The notes beneath the pieces were generated by a model that was given only the letters and a program-made list of their open reading frames with translations, was not told the DNA's origin and did not search any database. This document shows, in pieces, positions 56,932 through 64,000 of a stretch of 64,000 nucleotides of DNA (positions within the stretch are counted from its first letter, which is position 1; each line of letters starts with the position of its first letter). Source of the DNA: Alphaproteobacteria bacterium (GTDB lineage Bacteria > Pseudomonadota > Alphaproteobacteria > Puniceispirillales > Puniceispirillaceae). The stretch is from positions 1 through 64,000 of the forward strand of contig JAKMFL010000033.1 in assembly GCA_022425485.1 (NCBI GenBank), in the 5' to 3' direction. The translations under genes were made by a program, and so were the position numbers.

Positions 56932-58041
56932 ATGACAGATATTAAAGTTGGCCTTGTTGGGACAGGTTTTATGGGCAAGGCACATGTTTTTGGATTTGCC
57001 ACCGCTGGACGTGTTTTTGATTTACCGGTTAATTTTCACTTGGAAATGGTGGCTGATGCCAGTGATGCGCTTGCACAGAAGGCCTGCAACGCGCTCGGCT
57101 TTAATCGCCATACTTCACGCTGGAGAGATTTAGTTGAAGACCCTGAAATTAGCCTGATTAATATCACCGCACCAAATGCTCTACATAAAGAAATCGCCCT
57201 TGCCGCCATTGCTGCTGGCAAACATGTCTATTGCGAGAAACCGCTGGCCCCTAGCGCAAAAGATGCCTTTGAGATGACCTGCGCTGCAGAGCAGGCAAAC
57301 ATAAAAACACAAGTTGGTTTTAACTATCTGACCAATCCAATATTTGCCCTAGCAAAAGAAATGATAGAGGCAGGCGAGCTAGGGGAGATCTATTCCTATC
57401 GCGGTGTGCATGCAGAAGACTATATGGCAAGCCCTGAGGCGCCTGTCTCCTTTCGCCACGACAAAATAGGTGGTGGTGCCCTAGCCGATATTGGCAGCCA
57501 CGCGCTAGCTACGGCTGAATTTATGCTAGGCCCGATCACACAGGTCAACGGGTATTGCAAAACCCTGATCCCCAAACGCCCAGACGCAAATGGCACCATG
57601 CACGATATTGAAGTGGATGATGTAAGCCATGTCGTTTTAGAATTTGCGAGCGGGATTTCAGGCACCATAGAGGCGAATTGGTGTGCAACTGGCCGTACCA
57701 TGCAGCATGACTTTGAAATATATGGCTCAAAAGGCGCATTATTTTTTACCCAAGAGAGATTGAATGAGCTGCATTTTTTTGACGGGAAGGATAGCCATAA
57801 TAGGCGTGGCTTCAGACGTATTGAGGCCAGCCCAGCCCATGCCCCTTATGGCCAGTTTTGCGTCGCACCGGGCCATCAGATAGGGTTTAACGATCTAAAA
57901 GCCATTGAAATCGCAAAATTTGCAGAGGCCATTGCGGGTAATAGCGAAGAGCCCTTTAATTTCAGAGCTGGCCACCGCATCCAGCATATTGTGGAAACCA
58001 TCCAGAAATCTTCTGAACAAAGAAGCTGGCTAAAAATTTGA
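56932..58041 (+). CDS. Gfo/Idh/MocA family oxidoreductase (inositol dehydrogenase-like)
   Basis: NAD(P)-dependent dehydrogenase of 369 residues. Rossmann motif GLVGTGFMGKAHVF at the N terminus, catalytic Lys in VYCEKPLAPS (EKP at 102-104), and the substrate region GGGALADIGSHALATAEF with conserved Asp and His. Divergent from iolD. Oxidation of myo- or another inositol, or of a related polyol, is likely; the exact IolG, IolX or IolW role is not decided. It is a paralogue of the gene at 61690. Confidence 0.87.
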   Translation: MTDIKVGLVGTGFMGKAHVFGFATAGRVFDLPVNFHLEMVADASDALAQKACNALGFNRHTSRWRDLVEDPEISLINITAPNALHKEIALAAIAAGKHVYCEKPLAPSAKDAFEMTCAAEQANIKTQVGFNYLTNPIFALAKEMIEAGELGEIYSYRGVHAEDYMASPEAPVSFRHDKIGGGALADIGSHALATAEFMLGPITQVNGYCKTLIPKRPDANGTMHDIEVDDVSHVVLEFASGISGTIEANWCATGRTMQHDFEIYGSKGALFFTQERLNELHFFDGKDSHNRRGFRRIEASPAHAPYGQFCVAPGHQIGFNDLKAIEIAKFAEAIAGNSEEPFNFRAGHRIQHIVETIQKSSEQRSWLKI

Positions 58042-58050
58042 AAAATTAAA

Positions 58051-58068
58051 GGGCTAGATCGCTAGCTC
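58051..58068 (-). terminator. possible terminator of the polyol ABC operon
   Basis: gggctag-atcg-ctagctc can form a 7-bp stem with one G-T pair. In the minus direction it is followed by cctttaatttttc, a broken T-run at 58039-58052. It overlaps the final codons of the ATPase gene and sits between convergent genes, so a bidirectional role is possible. Modest stem, moderate confidence. Confidence 0.45.
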
Positions 58069-58842
58069 TTTGGCTAAATCGCCAATTTTTGCACCGCCAG
58101 CCATTAGGCGTTTAATATCATCCCCTTCTAGGTCTTTTGAAGTGCCTTCACCAATAACTTCCCCAAGAGATAAGAAGGTAAAACGGTCAGCAATCAGCCG
58201 TGCATGAATTTCATTATGGGTAATCAGGATAATCGCGATATTGCCCAGCTTTTGAACCCGGCGAATAGTCTTTAGCACTTCCATTTGCTGTTTCTGACCT
58301 AGGGCTGAGGTAGGCTCATCAAGTATGAGCACTTTTGCACCAAAATAAATGGCCCGAGCAATCGCCAATGTTTGACGCTGGCCACCAGACATCGTACCTA
58401 CCGCCTGTTCAGGATCGCTAATCGTTATGCCTATCTTCTTCATTTCCTGCATCGCTATTTGATGCATTTCACCCATTTTTAATAATCCAAACGGGCTTTT
58501 GAAACGGGTTAGCTCACGCCCAAGGAAAAAATTGCGGGTGACAGAGGTGAGGGGGTTTAGCGCTAAATCCTGATAGACGGTACCAATACCTGCCTCTGTG
58601 GCATTGCGTGGCGAGGCAAAAGATACGACCTCCCCCTCTACAGCAATCTCCCCGCTGGTTGGCGGAAAAACCCCAGATAGAATTTTAATCAAGGTCGATT
58701 TACCTGCGCCATTATCGCCTAACAGCGCATGTACTTCACCAGAATAAACCTTCAAGGAAACACCGTTTAGGGCCGTAAAACTCCCAAACTTTTTGACCAG
58801 ATTACGCGTCTCAATAAGCGGCTTTGAAGCGTTAGCAGACAT
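58054..58842 (-). CDS. sugar/polyol ABC transporter ATP-binding protein (FrcA-like)
   Basis: Single ABC domain of 262 residues, unlike the fused double-domain RbsA. Walker A LLGDNGAGKSTLIKIL, signature TMSGGQRQTLAIARA, Walker B VLILDEPTSALG and His switch LITHNEIHARL. This carbohydrate-uptake type pairs with BPD_transp_2 permeases, as here: its ATG is two bases after the permease stop. Cytosolic. Substrate presumably an inositol or another polyol by context. Confidence 0.92.
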   Translation of the reverse strand: MSANASKPLIETRNLVKKFGSFTALNGVSLKVYSGEVHALLGDNGAGKSTLIKILSGVFPPTSGEIAVEGEVVSFASPRNATEAGIGTVYQDLALNPLTSVTRNFFLGRELTRFKSPFGLLKMGEMHQIAMQEMKKIGITISDPEQAVGTMSGGQRQTLAIARAIYFGAKVLILDEPTSALGQKQQMEVLKTIRRVQKLGNIAIILITHNEIHARLIADRFTFLSLGEVIGEGTSKDLEGDDIKRLMAGGAKIGDLAKELAI

Positions 58843-58844
58843 GG

Positions 58845-60431
58845 TTATATCGTTCCCATAATGCGTTTACGGATATTTTCATTCAGCAAAGCAGAAGCCA
58901 CGATCACTAAGCCTAGAAAGACCCGGTAGAATGACCCGTCGATCCCGGGTATGTAGAAGAATGCCTCTTTGGCTAGCCCAAAAATAAACGCACCCACGAC
59001 AATGCCTAAAACCGTACCAAACCCTCCGGTCATTACAATGCCACCAATAACTGCGGCCGCTATAGCTTCTAACTCTTTTAAATTACCCCTGGCTGCGTCT
59101 GCTGTGTTTACTTCGAACACCTGACATGCCGCGAAAATTGTCGCGCAAAAAGCTGAAAAGATAAACAAACAAACTTTGACTTTGTCAGTCGGTACACCAT
59201 TAGCTTTTGCGGCCTGCAAATTACCACCAGTTGAATAAATCCAGTTGCCAGCCTGAGTCCGGCTTAAAACTATGTGACAAGCCAAAGCGAGTATTAGCGC
59301 TATCATCACGCAGGAATAAAGACCTTGCGCAAACTGGTTCCCAAAATTATTCGTATTCCAATCAACTGAGAAATAAAGCCAGTCAAAAAATGGCTCTAAA
59401 ATATCACCACCAAAGAAGTTTGCCACAGGTCGAGCCGAGAAAACTGTATCAAGGTAGGCTCTAGCAACATCAGCTTGAGAAACACTTTTTGCAACTACTG
59501 GCTCGATTGAGAAGGTAGCTATCTTATCTCTAATCGTGTCAGCCATTTGGGTATTGCCAGATTCGACTGCGTTTTCGAGTGCCCTTTCAAGGGGTTTAAC
59601 GCCCCTAGAAGCCATTATATCCGTTTTTGCATCAGCTACCCGTTGATAGGTGTAGTTCAATTTCTCGGTTAAATCCGCTACCGTCGAGGCTGGCAAAGCA
59701 TCAAAAATACCAACCAAATCTTTTTCCGGCAAAGCCTTAGCCGCCTCCCGCTCTATTTCGCCATAACCAGGAACTTCAATAATATTTTTTATATCAGGTA
59801 TCTCAGTAACGGTTGTCGCCCCTTTTACTTGGTCGGGACGGTGATTGAATGAGCGCAAGGATACTTCTGTCAGACCACGAAGAAAAAAGAGCCCACCTAG
59901 AGTTACTATGAAGGATGGCAATCCAGATTTGACAACAATAAAACCTTGTAACCATCCAAAGAATAACGTGAAACATAAGGTGATTAAGATGGCTCCAATT
60001 GGAGATATATCAGAAATATGTATGAGGGTGATAAATTCAATATGCGGTCCGCCAGCAAAAGAAACGTAGGGAACAATTATGGTAAAACCCCACCTTAAAA
60101 TCATTGCCATACAAGCGCCAGCGAAGCCGATCATCGACCCAATAGAGAGATCGAATTCACCTGCTACTATTAACAGACCCGCTCCTAATGCAATGATGCT
60201 AAGCTGCGAGATAACCTTTAAGTTGTTTCTTATTCCTAAAGCATTAAAACCTTCGCCCGCAAAGGGATTCCAAGAAAACTCACCTGCGGGAATAGAAAAA
60301 TAACCCAACATTCCAAAAAGCAGCAGCATTACGCCTATGGGGCCAATTTCTGGCCGTGCAAAGATAACTCCAAAAAATGATTTTGCATCAAGTCTATCTG
60401 TTTCTTTTCGTGACACAGCAGAATTTTCCAT
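58845..60431 (-). CDS. sugar/polyol ABC transporter permease with large soluble insertion
   Basis: Inner-membrane permease of the RbsC type, 528 residues, far above the usual ~320-340. Membrane segments and conserved blocks such as GAGLLIVAGEFDLSIGSMIG (81-100) and SGLPSFIVTLGGLFFLRGLT lie before residue ~195, and TGGNLQAAKANGVP and AVIGGIVMTGGFGTVLG after ~400. Between residues ~198 and ~345 is a charged, helix-rich segment without membrane helices, probably an extra soluble domain. I chose the ATG at 60431; the frame also extends to 60476 through the hairpin upstream, which I think is untranslated. Confidence 0.9.
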   Translation of the reverse strand: MENSAVSRKETDRLDAKSFFGVIFARPEIGPIGVMLLLFGMLGYFSIPAGEFSWNPFAGEGFNALGIRNNLKVISQLSIIALGAGLLIVAGEFDLSIGSMIGFAGACMAMILRWGFTIIVPYVSFAGGPHIEFITLIHISDISPIGAILITLCFTLFFGWLQGFIVVKSGLPSFIVTLGGLFFLRGLTEVSLRSFNHRPDQVKGATTVTEIPDIKNIIEVPGYGEIEREAAKALPEKDLVGIFDALPASTVADLTEKLNYTYQRVADAKTDIMASRGVKPLERALENAVESGNTQMADTIRDKIATFSIEPVVAKSVSQADVARAYLDTVFSARPVANFFGGDILEPFFDWLYFSVDWNTNNFGNQFAQGLYSCVMIALILALACHIVLSRTQAGNWIYSTGGNLQAAKANGVPTDKVKVCLFIFSAFCATIFAACQVFEVNTADAARGNLKELEAIAAAVIGGIVMTGGFGTVLGIVVGAFIFGLAKEAFFYIPGIDGSFYRVFLGLVIVASALLNENIRKRIMGTI

Positions 60432-60443
60432 AAAATTTTTCCC

Positions 60444-60476
60444 AAAAAAAAAGGTGGGTAGCAAAAAGCTACCCAC
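60444..60476 (-). terminator. hairpin plus T-run between binding-protein and permease genes
   Basis: A perfect 9-bp stem (gtgggtagc / gctacccac, 60454-60462 and 60468-60476) with a 5-base loop is followed on the minus strand by a run of nine T (60444-60452). It lies right after the binding-protein stop. This is a textbook intrinsic terminator that should stop part of the transcripts and give more binding protein than permease. Confidence 0.85.
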
Positions 60477-60490
60477 AATTGTTTTTTTGT

Positions 60491-61399
60491 TTATCTGTCT
60501 ACGCCTGCGAGTGCAGCGACTGATGACGCATTAGATTTGTCCACAAAGCCAGGCCCTGATGGAATATTTGCGCCAGGCAGTAAGCCAGCACCATTATTAT
60601 ACAGATGCATAACAATGATTGGCATATAGCCTTGCAAACGCTGCTGCTGGTCAATTGTGTATTTTACTTTACCAGCGTTAATCATGTCCATAACCGGTGG
60701 GCTTAGGTCAAAGCAAGAATGGTGAACAGACATACCAAGTTCATCAATTGCTTGCTGAACACCAACACAAACATGCGGGCCAACTGACAGAACAGCGTCT
60801 ATGTCTGGATTTGCTTGTAGGCCAGCTGCCGCACGTGTTGGGATCGTAGCTGGATCATTTGAGCTATCGACAAGCTTGATTGGCACAGCTTCGCCATACC
60901 CATTACATCTGTCGTTCAATGCGGTGTTATAAGCTTCCTGAATAAAGCATAGAGCGTTTGTAGCACCCTCAGCCTTTGCGCGGGCACCTGCTGACTGACC
61001 AGCAAGATATTCTGGCTGGCCAACATGCATTAACGCGCCAACTTCTTTTGACGATTCAAGGCCAGAGTTCATTGTAACAACGGGAATGCCCGCCGCAACG
61101 GCATCTTTAATAGCCTGACCTAATGCATCTGGGTCTGGCAACGATACAACAATTCCATCTGGCTGAGTAGCTGCCGCCGCCGTAATTGACTTGGCCATAT
61201 CGCCCATATCACCTGATGGGTTGAAGATATATTCAAAAGCCGCACCAACATGACGGGCTGCATCTTCCCCACCTTTTTGCACTACTGGCCAAAAGGGGTC
61301 TTTCCCTTCGCCGTGCGTTACCATGACATAGCGTTCTGCCTGTGCAGCACCTGTCATCATTACCATTGCAGCGGTTGCTGCTAACATCATTCTCTTCAT
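60491..61399 (-). CDS. periplasmic sugar/polyol-binding protein
   Basis: 302 residues, ribose-binding type (Peripla_BP_4), with signal peptide MKRMMLAATAAMVMMTGAAQA. The mature part shows YVMVTHGEGKDPFWPVVQKGGEDAA, DGIVVSLPDPDALGQAIKDAVAAGIPVVTMNSG and the hinge-region VDSSNDPATIPTRAAAGL. Two Cys pairs in the middle are unusual for the family and may form disulfides. First gene of the transporter operon; a terminator follows it. Ligand probably an inositol or similar polyol. Confidence 0.92.
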   Translation of the reverse strand: MKRMMLAATAAMVMMTGAAQAERYVMVTHGEGKDPFWPVVQKGGEDAARHVGAAFEYIFNPSGDMGDMAKSITAAAATQPDGIVVSLPDPDALGQAIKDAVAAGIPVVTMNSGLESSKEVGALMHVGQPEYLAGQSAGARAKAEGATNALCFIQEAYNTALNDRCNGYGEAVPIKLVDSSNDPATIPTRAAAGLQANPDIDAVLSVGPHVCVGVQQAIDELGMSVHHSCFDLSPPVMDMINAGKVKYTIDQQQRLQGYMPIIVMHLYNNGAGLLPGANIPSGPGFVDKSNASSVAALAGVDR

Positions 61400-61689
61400 T
61401 TTCTTCCTCCACTTTTATTGCTAGCCGTGATAGCTAACATATTTTTATAAATACGATAAACAGCGCTCATAATTTTAGTAAAGTGTTTTTATGAACTATT
61501 TCACCGCCATTTTAGGGGGGGGTAAAAAGATAGTCAGGCTGGGCACAAGGGTATCTTGGGAGGGAATAAAACTCACCACCAAAGAACAGCTCAATTAAGC
61601 AGCCGCACAGCGCACTGAAAACCTTAAAAAAAACAACAACCCCCTATTAATTTCCAAATGAAAGATAGATGCAGAACAGGAGAATAGAG
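61400..61689. other. divergent spacer between binding-protein and second Gfo/Idh/MocA genes
   Basis: 290 bases holding both promoters. The first ~100 bases next to the binding-protein gene are AT-rich, with a ttcctcc ribosome site complement at 61402-61410. A run of eight G follows near 61515 and an AGGAGA ribosome site precedes 61690. I found no convincing operator palindrome or small gene. Confidence 0.5.
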
Positions 61690-62835
61690 ATGAAAGAAAT
61701 TGGCATTGGCGTTATTGGAACAGGATTTATGGGCAAGGCACATTCTATTGCTTATAGCGCGTCTGCATCTGTTTTTGGGACTGGCCTGCGTCCACGTTTG
61801 GAAATGGTTTGCGACCTAAGCCCTGAACGCGCGCAAATACGTGCCGCCGATTTAGGCTTTTCGCGTTACAGTTCTGACTGGCGCGAAGTGGTAAATGACC
61901 CTGCTGTTGAGCTGATATCTGTTTGCACCCCTAATGACACCCATGCTGAAATTTCTATCGCCGCACTTGCTGCTGGCAAGCATGTCTGGTGTGAGAAGCC
62001 TATGTCTACCACATTGACTGACTCGGCAGCCATGCGCGACATGGCCATAAACAGTTCGGCAAAAACTATCATTGGCTATAACTATACCAAGAACCCTGCA
62101 GTTACCCATGCAAGGCGGCTTATTGAAGAAGGACGTATTGGCCGTGTTTCGGGATTTTTCTGTCGCTATGATGTAGATAATGAAGCAGATGGTAATCGGC
62201 CTTGGTCGTGGCGTATGTCACGGGATAAATCTGGAACAGGCGCAAATGGAGATGTGCTATCGCATGTCATATCTGTGGGGCATTATTTAACCGGCTCGAC
62301 CATTTCCAAGGTTGTTGGCGATATCGCCATTATTCACCAGCAGCGTGCAGATGCAGATAACCCTGACAGCCAAAAGACTGTTGATAATGATGATATGGTC
62401 TCAGCGCTCGTGACCTTTGCAAATGGCGTAAAAGGGCATATTGGGGCAAGCCGAGTAACTTGGGGGCGGAAATGCGGCCTGCGCTGGGAAATTCATGGAA
62501 CAGAAGGCACCATCCTATATGACCAAGAAAGATTGAACGAGCTAAAGCTCTTTATAAAGGATACTGATGCAGGGGATTCTGGTGCCGCTATAGCTGGATT
62601 TAGAACCATTCTGACCGGCCCACAGCACCCGCCTTATTCTGCGTTTTTGCCAAATGGCGGCCATAGCCTTGGCTATATGGATGTAAAAATCTGTGAGCTG
62701 CATGAACTCTTGACCGCTATTGAGAGCGACAAGCCGGTCTGGCCAAATTTTGATGATGGGCTGGCAATTGAGAATGTGATGGATGCTGTAGACCGATCAG
62801 CTTTATCTGGTCAATGGGTTGAGGTAGGAAAATAA
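61690..62835 (+). CDS. Gfo/Idh/MocA family oxidoreductase
   Basis: 381 residues from the ATG at 61690 behind AGGAGA. Rossmann motif GVIGTGFMGKAHSIAY, EKP motif in VWCEKPMSTT, and TGANGDVLSHVISVGHYLTG for the substrate side. It clearly shares ancestry with the gene at 56932 (same GFMGKAH start, similar EKP and YDQERLNEL/FTQERLNEL segments). Oxidation or epimerisation of a cyclitol or sugar is likely. Followed 16 bases later by an SDR gene in the same operon. Confidence 0.87.
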   Translation: MKEIGIGVIGTGFMGKAHSIAYSASASVFGTGLRPRLEMVCDLSPERAQIRAADLGFSRYSSDWREVVNDPAVELISVCTPNDTHAEISIAALAAGKHVWCEKPMSTTLTDSAAMRDMAINSSAKTIIGYNYTKNPAVTHARRLIEEGRIGRVSGFFCRYDVDNEADGNRPWSWRMSRDKSGTGANGDVLSHVISVGHYLTGSTISKVVGDIAIIHQQRADADNPDSQKTVDNDDMVSALVTFANGVKGHIGASRVTWGRKCGLRWEIHGTEGTILYDQERLNELKLFIKDTDAGDSGAAIAGFRTILTGPQHPPYSAFLPNGGHSLGYMDVKICELHELLTAIESDKPVWPNFDDGLAIENVMDAVDRSALSGQWVEVGK

Positions 62836-62851
62836 CTAGGTGGGACAAACG

Positions 62852-63640
62852 ATGCAAAGCACTGATCATTCACAAACCACGGCACTAATAACCGGCGGCA
62901 CACAGGGGCTAGGGCTGGCAGTAGCCCATGAATTGGTAGCGGCCGGATGCCGCCAACTTATCCTTGTGGGTCGCTCTGCTGAAAAAGGCGCACGCGCGAA
63001 AGCAGAGCTTGAGGCAAAAGGAGCAAAGGCCGTGTTCCAGTCTTGTGATATTGCCAAGGCAGATGCGTGTGAAGCTTTGCTTAAGACAGCCCATGCTGAA
63101 TTTGGCCCTATTAACGCCCTTCTAAACTCAGCTGCCCTCACCACTAGAGGCAGTATTCTGGATAGCTCCCCAGAGCTGTTTGATGCGCATATAAATACCA
63201 ATTTACGAGCACCATTTTACCTGATGCAAGGGGTTGCTAACCAGTTGATAGCAGCAGATCAAAGCGGCAGTATGGTAAATATTTTGTCTGTTTCTGCCTA
63301 TGTTGGGCAAAGCTTTCTGGCACCCTATGCAGCGTCAAAGGGCGGGCTTATCAGCCTGACCAAAAATGCTGCCAATATGCTTCGCCATCACAAAATAAGA
63401 GTAAATGGTGTGGCGCCCGGCTGGATGGATACGCCGGGGGAGGATGATATTCAAAAACAATTTCATGGTGCGGATGATAATTGGCGCGAGGCCGCGGCAA
63501 AATCATTACCGCTAGGCCAACTGGTCGATCCGGCTCAGCTTGCCCCGCTTATCAGCTATTTGCTGTCACCTTCCTCTGGGGTCATAACCGGCTCAATTAT
63601 CGATTATGACCAACAGATAGTTGGCGCCTTACCAGAATAG
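62852..63640 (+). CDS. short-chain dehydrogenase/reductase
   Basis: 262 residues. TALITGGTQGLGLAVAHE at the N terminus, NSAALTTRG in place of NAG, catalytic Ser in VNILSVSAYVGQ and Tyr-Lys in PYAASKGGLIS, then NGVAPGWMDTPGE. The ATG at 62852 has AGGTGGGA upstream; a GTG at 62840 is an alternative. Probably oxidises a polyol or keto-sugar intermediate with the adjacent dehydrogenase. Confidence 0.87.
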   Translation: MQSTDHSQTTALITGGTQGLGLAVAHELVAAGCRQLILVGRSAEKGARAKAELEAKGAKAVFQSCDIAKADACEALLKTAHAEFGPINALLNSAALTTRGSILDSSPELFDAHINTNLRAPFYLMQGVANQLIAADQSGSMVNILSVSAYVGQSFLAPYAASKGGLISLTKNAANMLRHHKIRVNGVAPGWMDTPGEDDIQKQFHGADDNWREAAAKSLPLGQLVDPAQLAPLISYLLSPSSGVITGSIIDYDQQIVGALPE

Positions 63641-63673
63641 CCAGAAGCGATAATCCTGCGCCGCCAGCCAGCC

Positions 63674-64000
63674 CTAGACCCAGCCGCCATCAACAATATA
63701 ACTCTGATTGGAACAACCACCAGCCTCGTCAGAAGCCATAAACAGCACAAAACGCGCAATGTCATCTGGAACTAATTTGCGCTTAATGCATTGGCGCTGC
63801 ATCAGCTCTTTTTCGCTTTCTTCGGTTAGCCACATATCTATTTGACGCTGTGTCATAATCCAGCCCGGAATAACCGAGTTTACTCGAATATTCTTTGGCC
63901 CTAAATCGCGTGCCAAGCCTCTCGTTAGACCTTGAACCGCTGATTTTGAGGTGGTGTAGCATGGCATTCCGCCCTGACCGATAATCCAGCTGGTCGAGCC
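63674..64000 (-). CDS. short-chain dehydrogenase/reductase, C-terminal part
   Basis: Partial: the 3' end of an SDR gene that enters from beyond the right edge (about 108 residues visible, in frame to base 64000). Catalytic Tyr-Lys lie in MPCYTTSKSAVQGLTRGLARDLGPKN (split here by family position), then VNSVIPGWIMT and the terminal QSYIVDGGWV typical of FabG-like sugar or polyol dehydrogenases. Convergent with the preceding SDR gene, 33 bases apart. The cofactor-binding half is outside the window. Confidence 0.85.
   Translation of the reverse strand, partial: GSTSWIIGQGGMPCYTTSKSAVQGLTRGLARDLGPKNIRVNSVIPGWIMTQRQIDMWLTEESEKELMQRQCIKRKLVPDDIARFVLFMASDEAGGCSNQSYIVDGGWV

Noticed and set aside
58845-60431. 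Permease length caused by gene fusion or frameshift
   Set aside because: Membrane segments before and after the extra block stay in one frame and together make a complete single permease, so an insertion is the better explanation.
1-64000. tRNA, rRNA, phage or transposon genes
   Set aside because: Spacers were read for such elements; none shows a recognisable tRNA cloverleaf, transposase frame or terminal inverted repeats.

Overview
The window looks like chromosomal DNA of a heterotrophic, probably marine alphaproteobacterium. The evidence is dense head-to-tail operons, roughly 50% G+C, Entner-Doudoroff sugar metabolism without a local phosphofructokinase, a glutathione-dependent formaldehyde dehydrogenase, a fused indolepyruvate:ferredoxin oxidoreductase and many acyl-CoA, polyol and amide catabolic genes. 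The mix resembles the SAR116 group, but this is inferred from gene content; no rRNA or other marker gene is present. I saw no rRNA, tRNA, insertion sequence, phage gene or CRISPR array.

Layout. 1-3.7 kb (minus): ppa-pyrC-pyrE-nucleoside hydrolase and a truncated 2-oxoglutarate/Fe(II) oxygenase, a pyrimidine operon. 3.9-9.4 kb: flavin monooxygenase, glutathione peroxidase, trhO, rpe and a DEAH helicase. 9.6-19 kb (minus): mmsA, cysQ, glutathione-dependent formaldehyde dehydrogenase, then a compact run amidase / M19-like dipeptidase / unknown 575-aa protein / DUF3726-like protein / Ldh-type oxidoreductase. 19-22 kb: gloA, an SDR, a MaoC protein and a crotonase. 22-26 kb: a YnjBCD-type ABC importer with the ATPase gene divergent from the other two. 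26-37 kb: FadN-like beta-oxidation protein, hydrolase, MetY, DmdC-like acyl-CoA dehydrogenase, indolepyruvate oxidoreductase and an ECHDC3-like crotonase. 37-38.6 kb: an ABC-2 exporter. 38.7-46.9 kb (minus): zwf-pgl-edd-eda-pgi-otnK-otnC, a sugar and sugar-acid operon. 47-50.5 kb: cobalt-type nitrile hydratase (alpha, beta, activator) divergent from a small helical protein plus amidase. 50.5-51.7 kb: two copper chaperones (SCO, PCuAC). 51.8-64 kb: a FAD oxidoreductase and an inositol/polyol locus (PfkB kinase, iolE, iolD, two Gfo/Idh/MocA dehydrogenases, a ribose-type ABC importer, two SDRs, the last cut by the window edge).

How it works together. The polyol importer would bring in an inositol-like cyclitol, which the Gfo/Idh/MocA enzymes, IolE, IolD and the kinase degrade towards a semialdehyde. 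MmsA, 35 kb away, could finish that route. Hexoses run through Zwf-Pgl-Edd-Eda, and four-carbon sugar acids enter through OtnK-OtnC as a triose phosphate. Nitriles become amides and then acids through nitrile hydratase plus amidase.

The least explained parts are the amidase/M19/575-aa/DUF3726 operon, the small protein ahead of the nitrile-cluster amidase, and a ~150-residue soluble insertion in the polyol permease. Across the window, 12-18-bp tandem duplications recur at gene ends, several of them carrying a stop codon.
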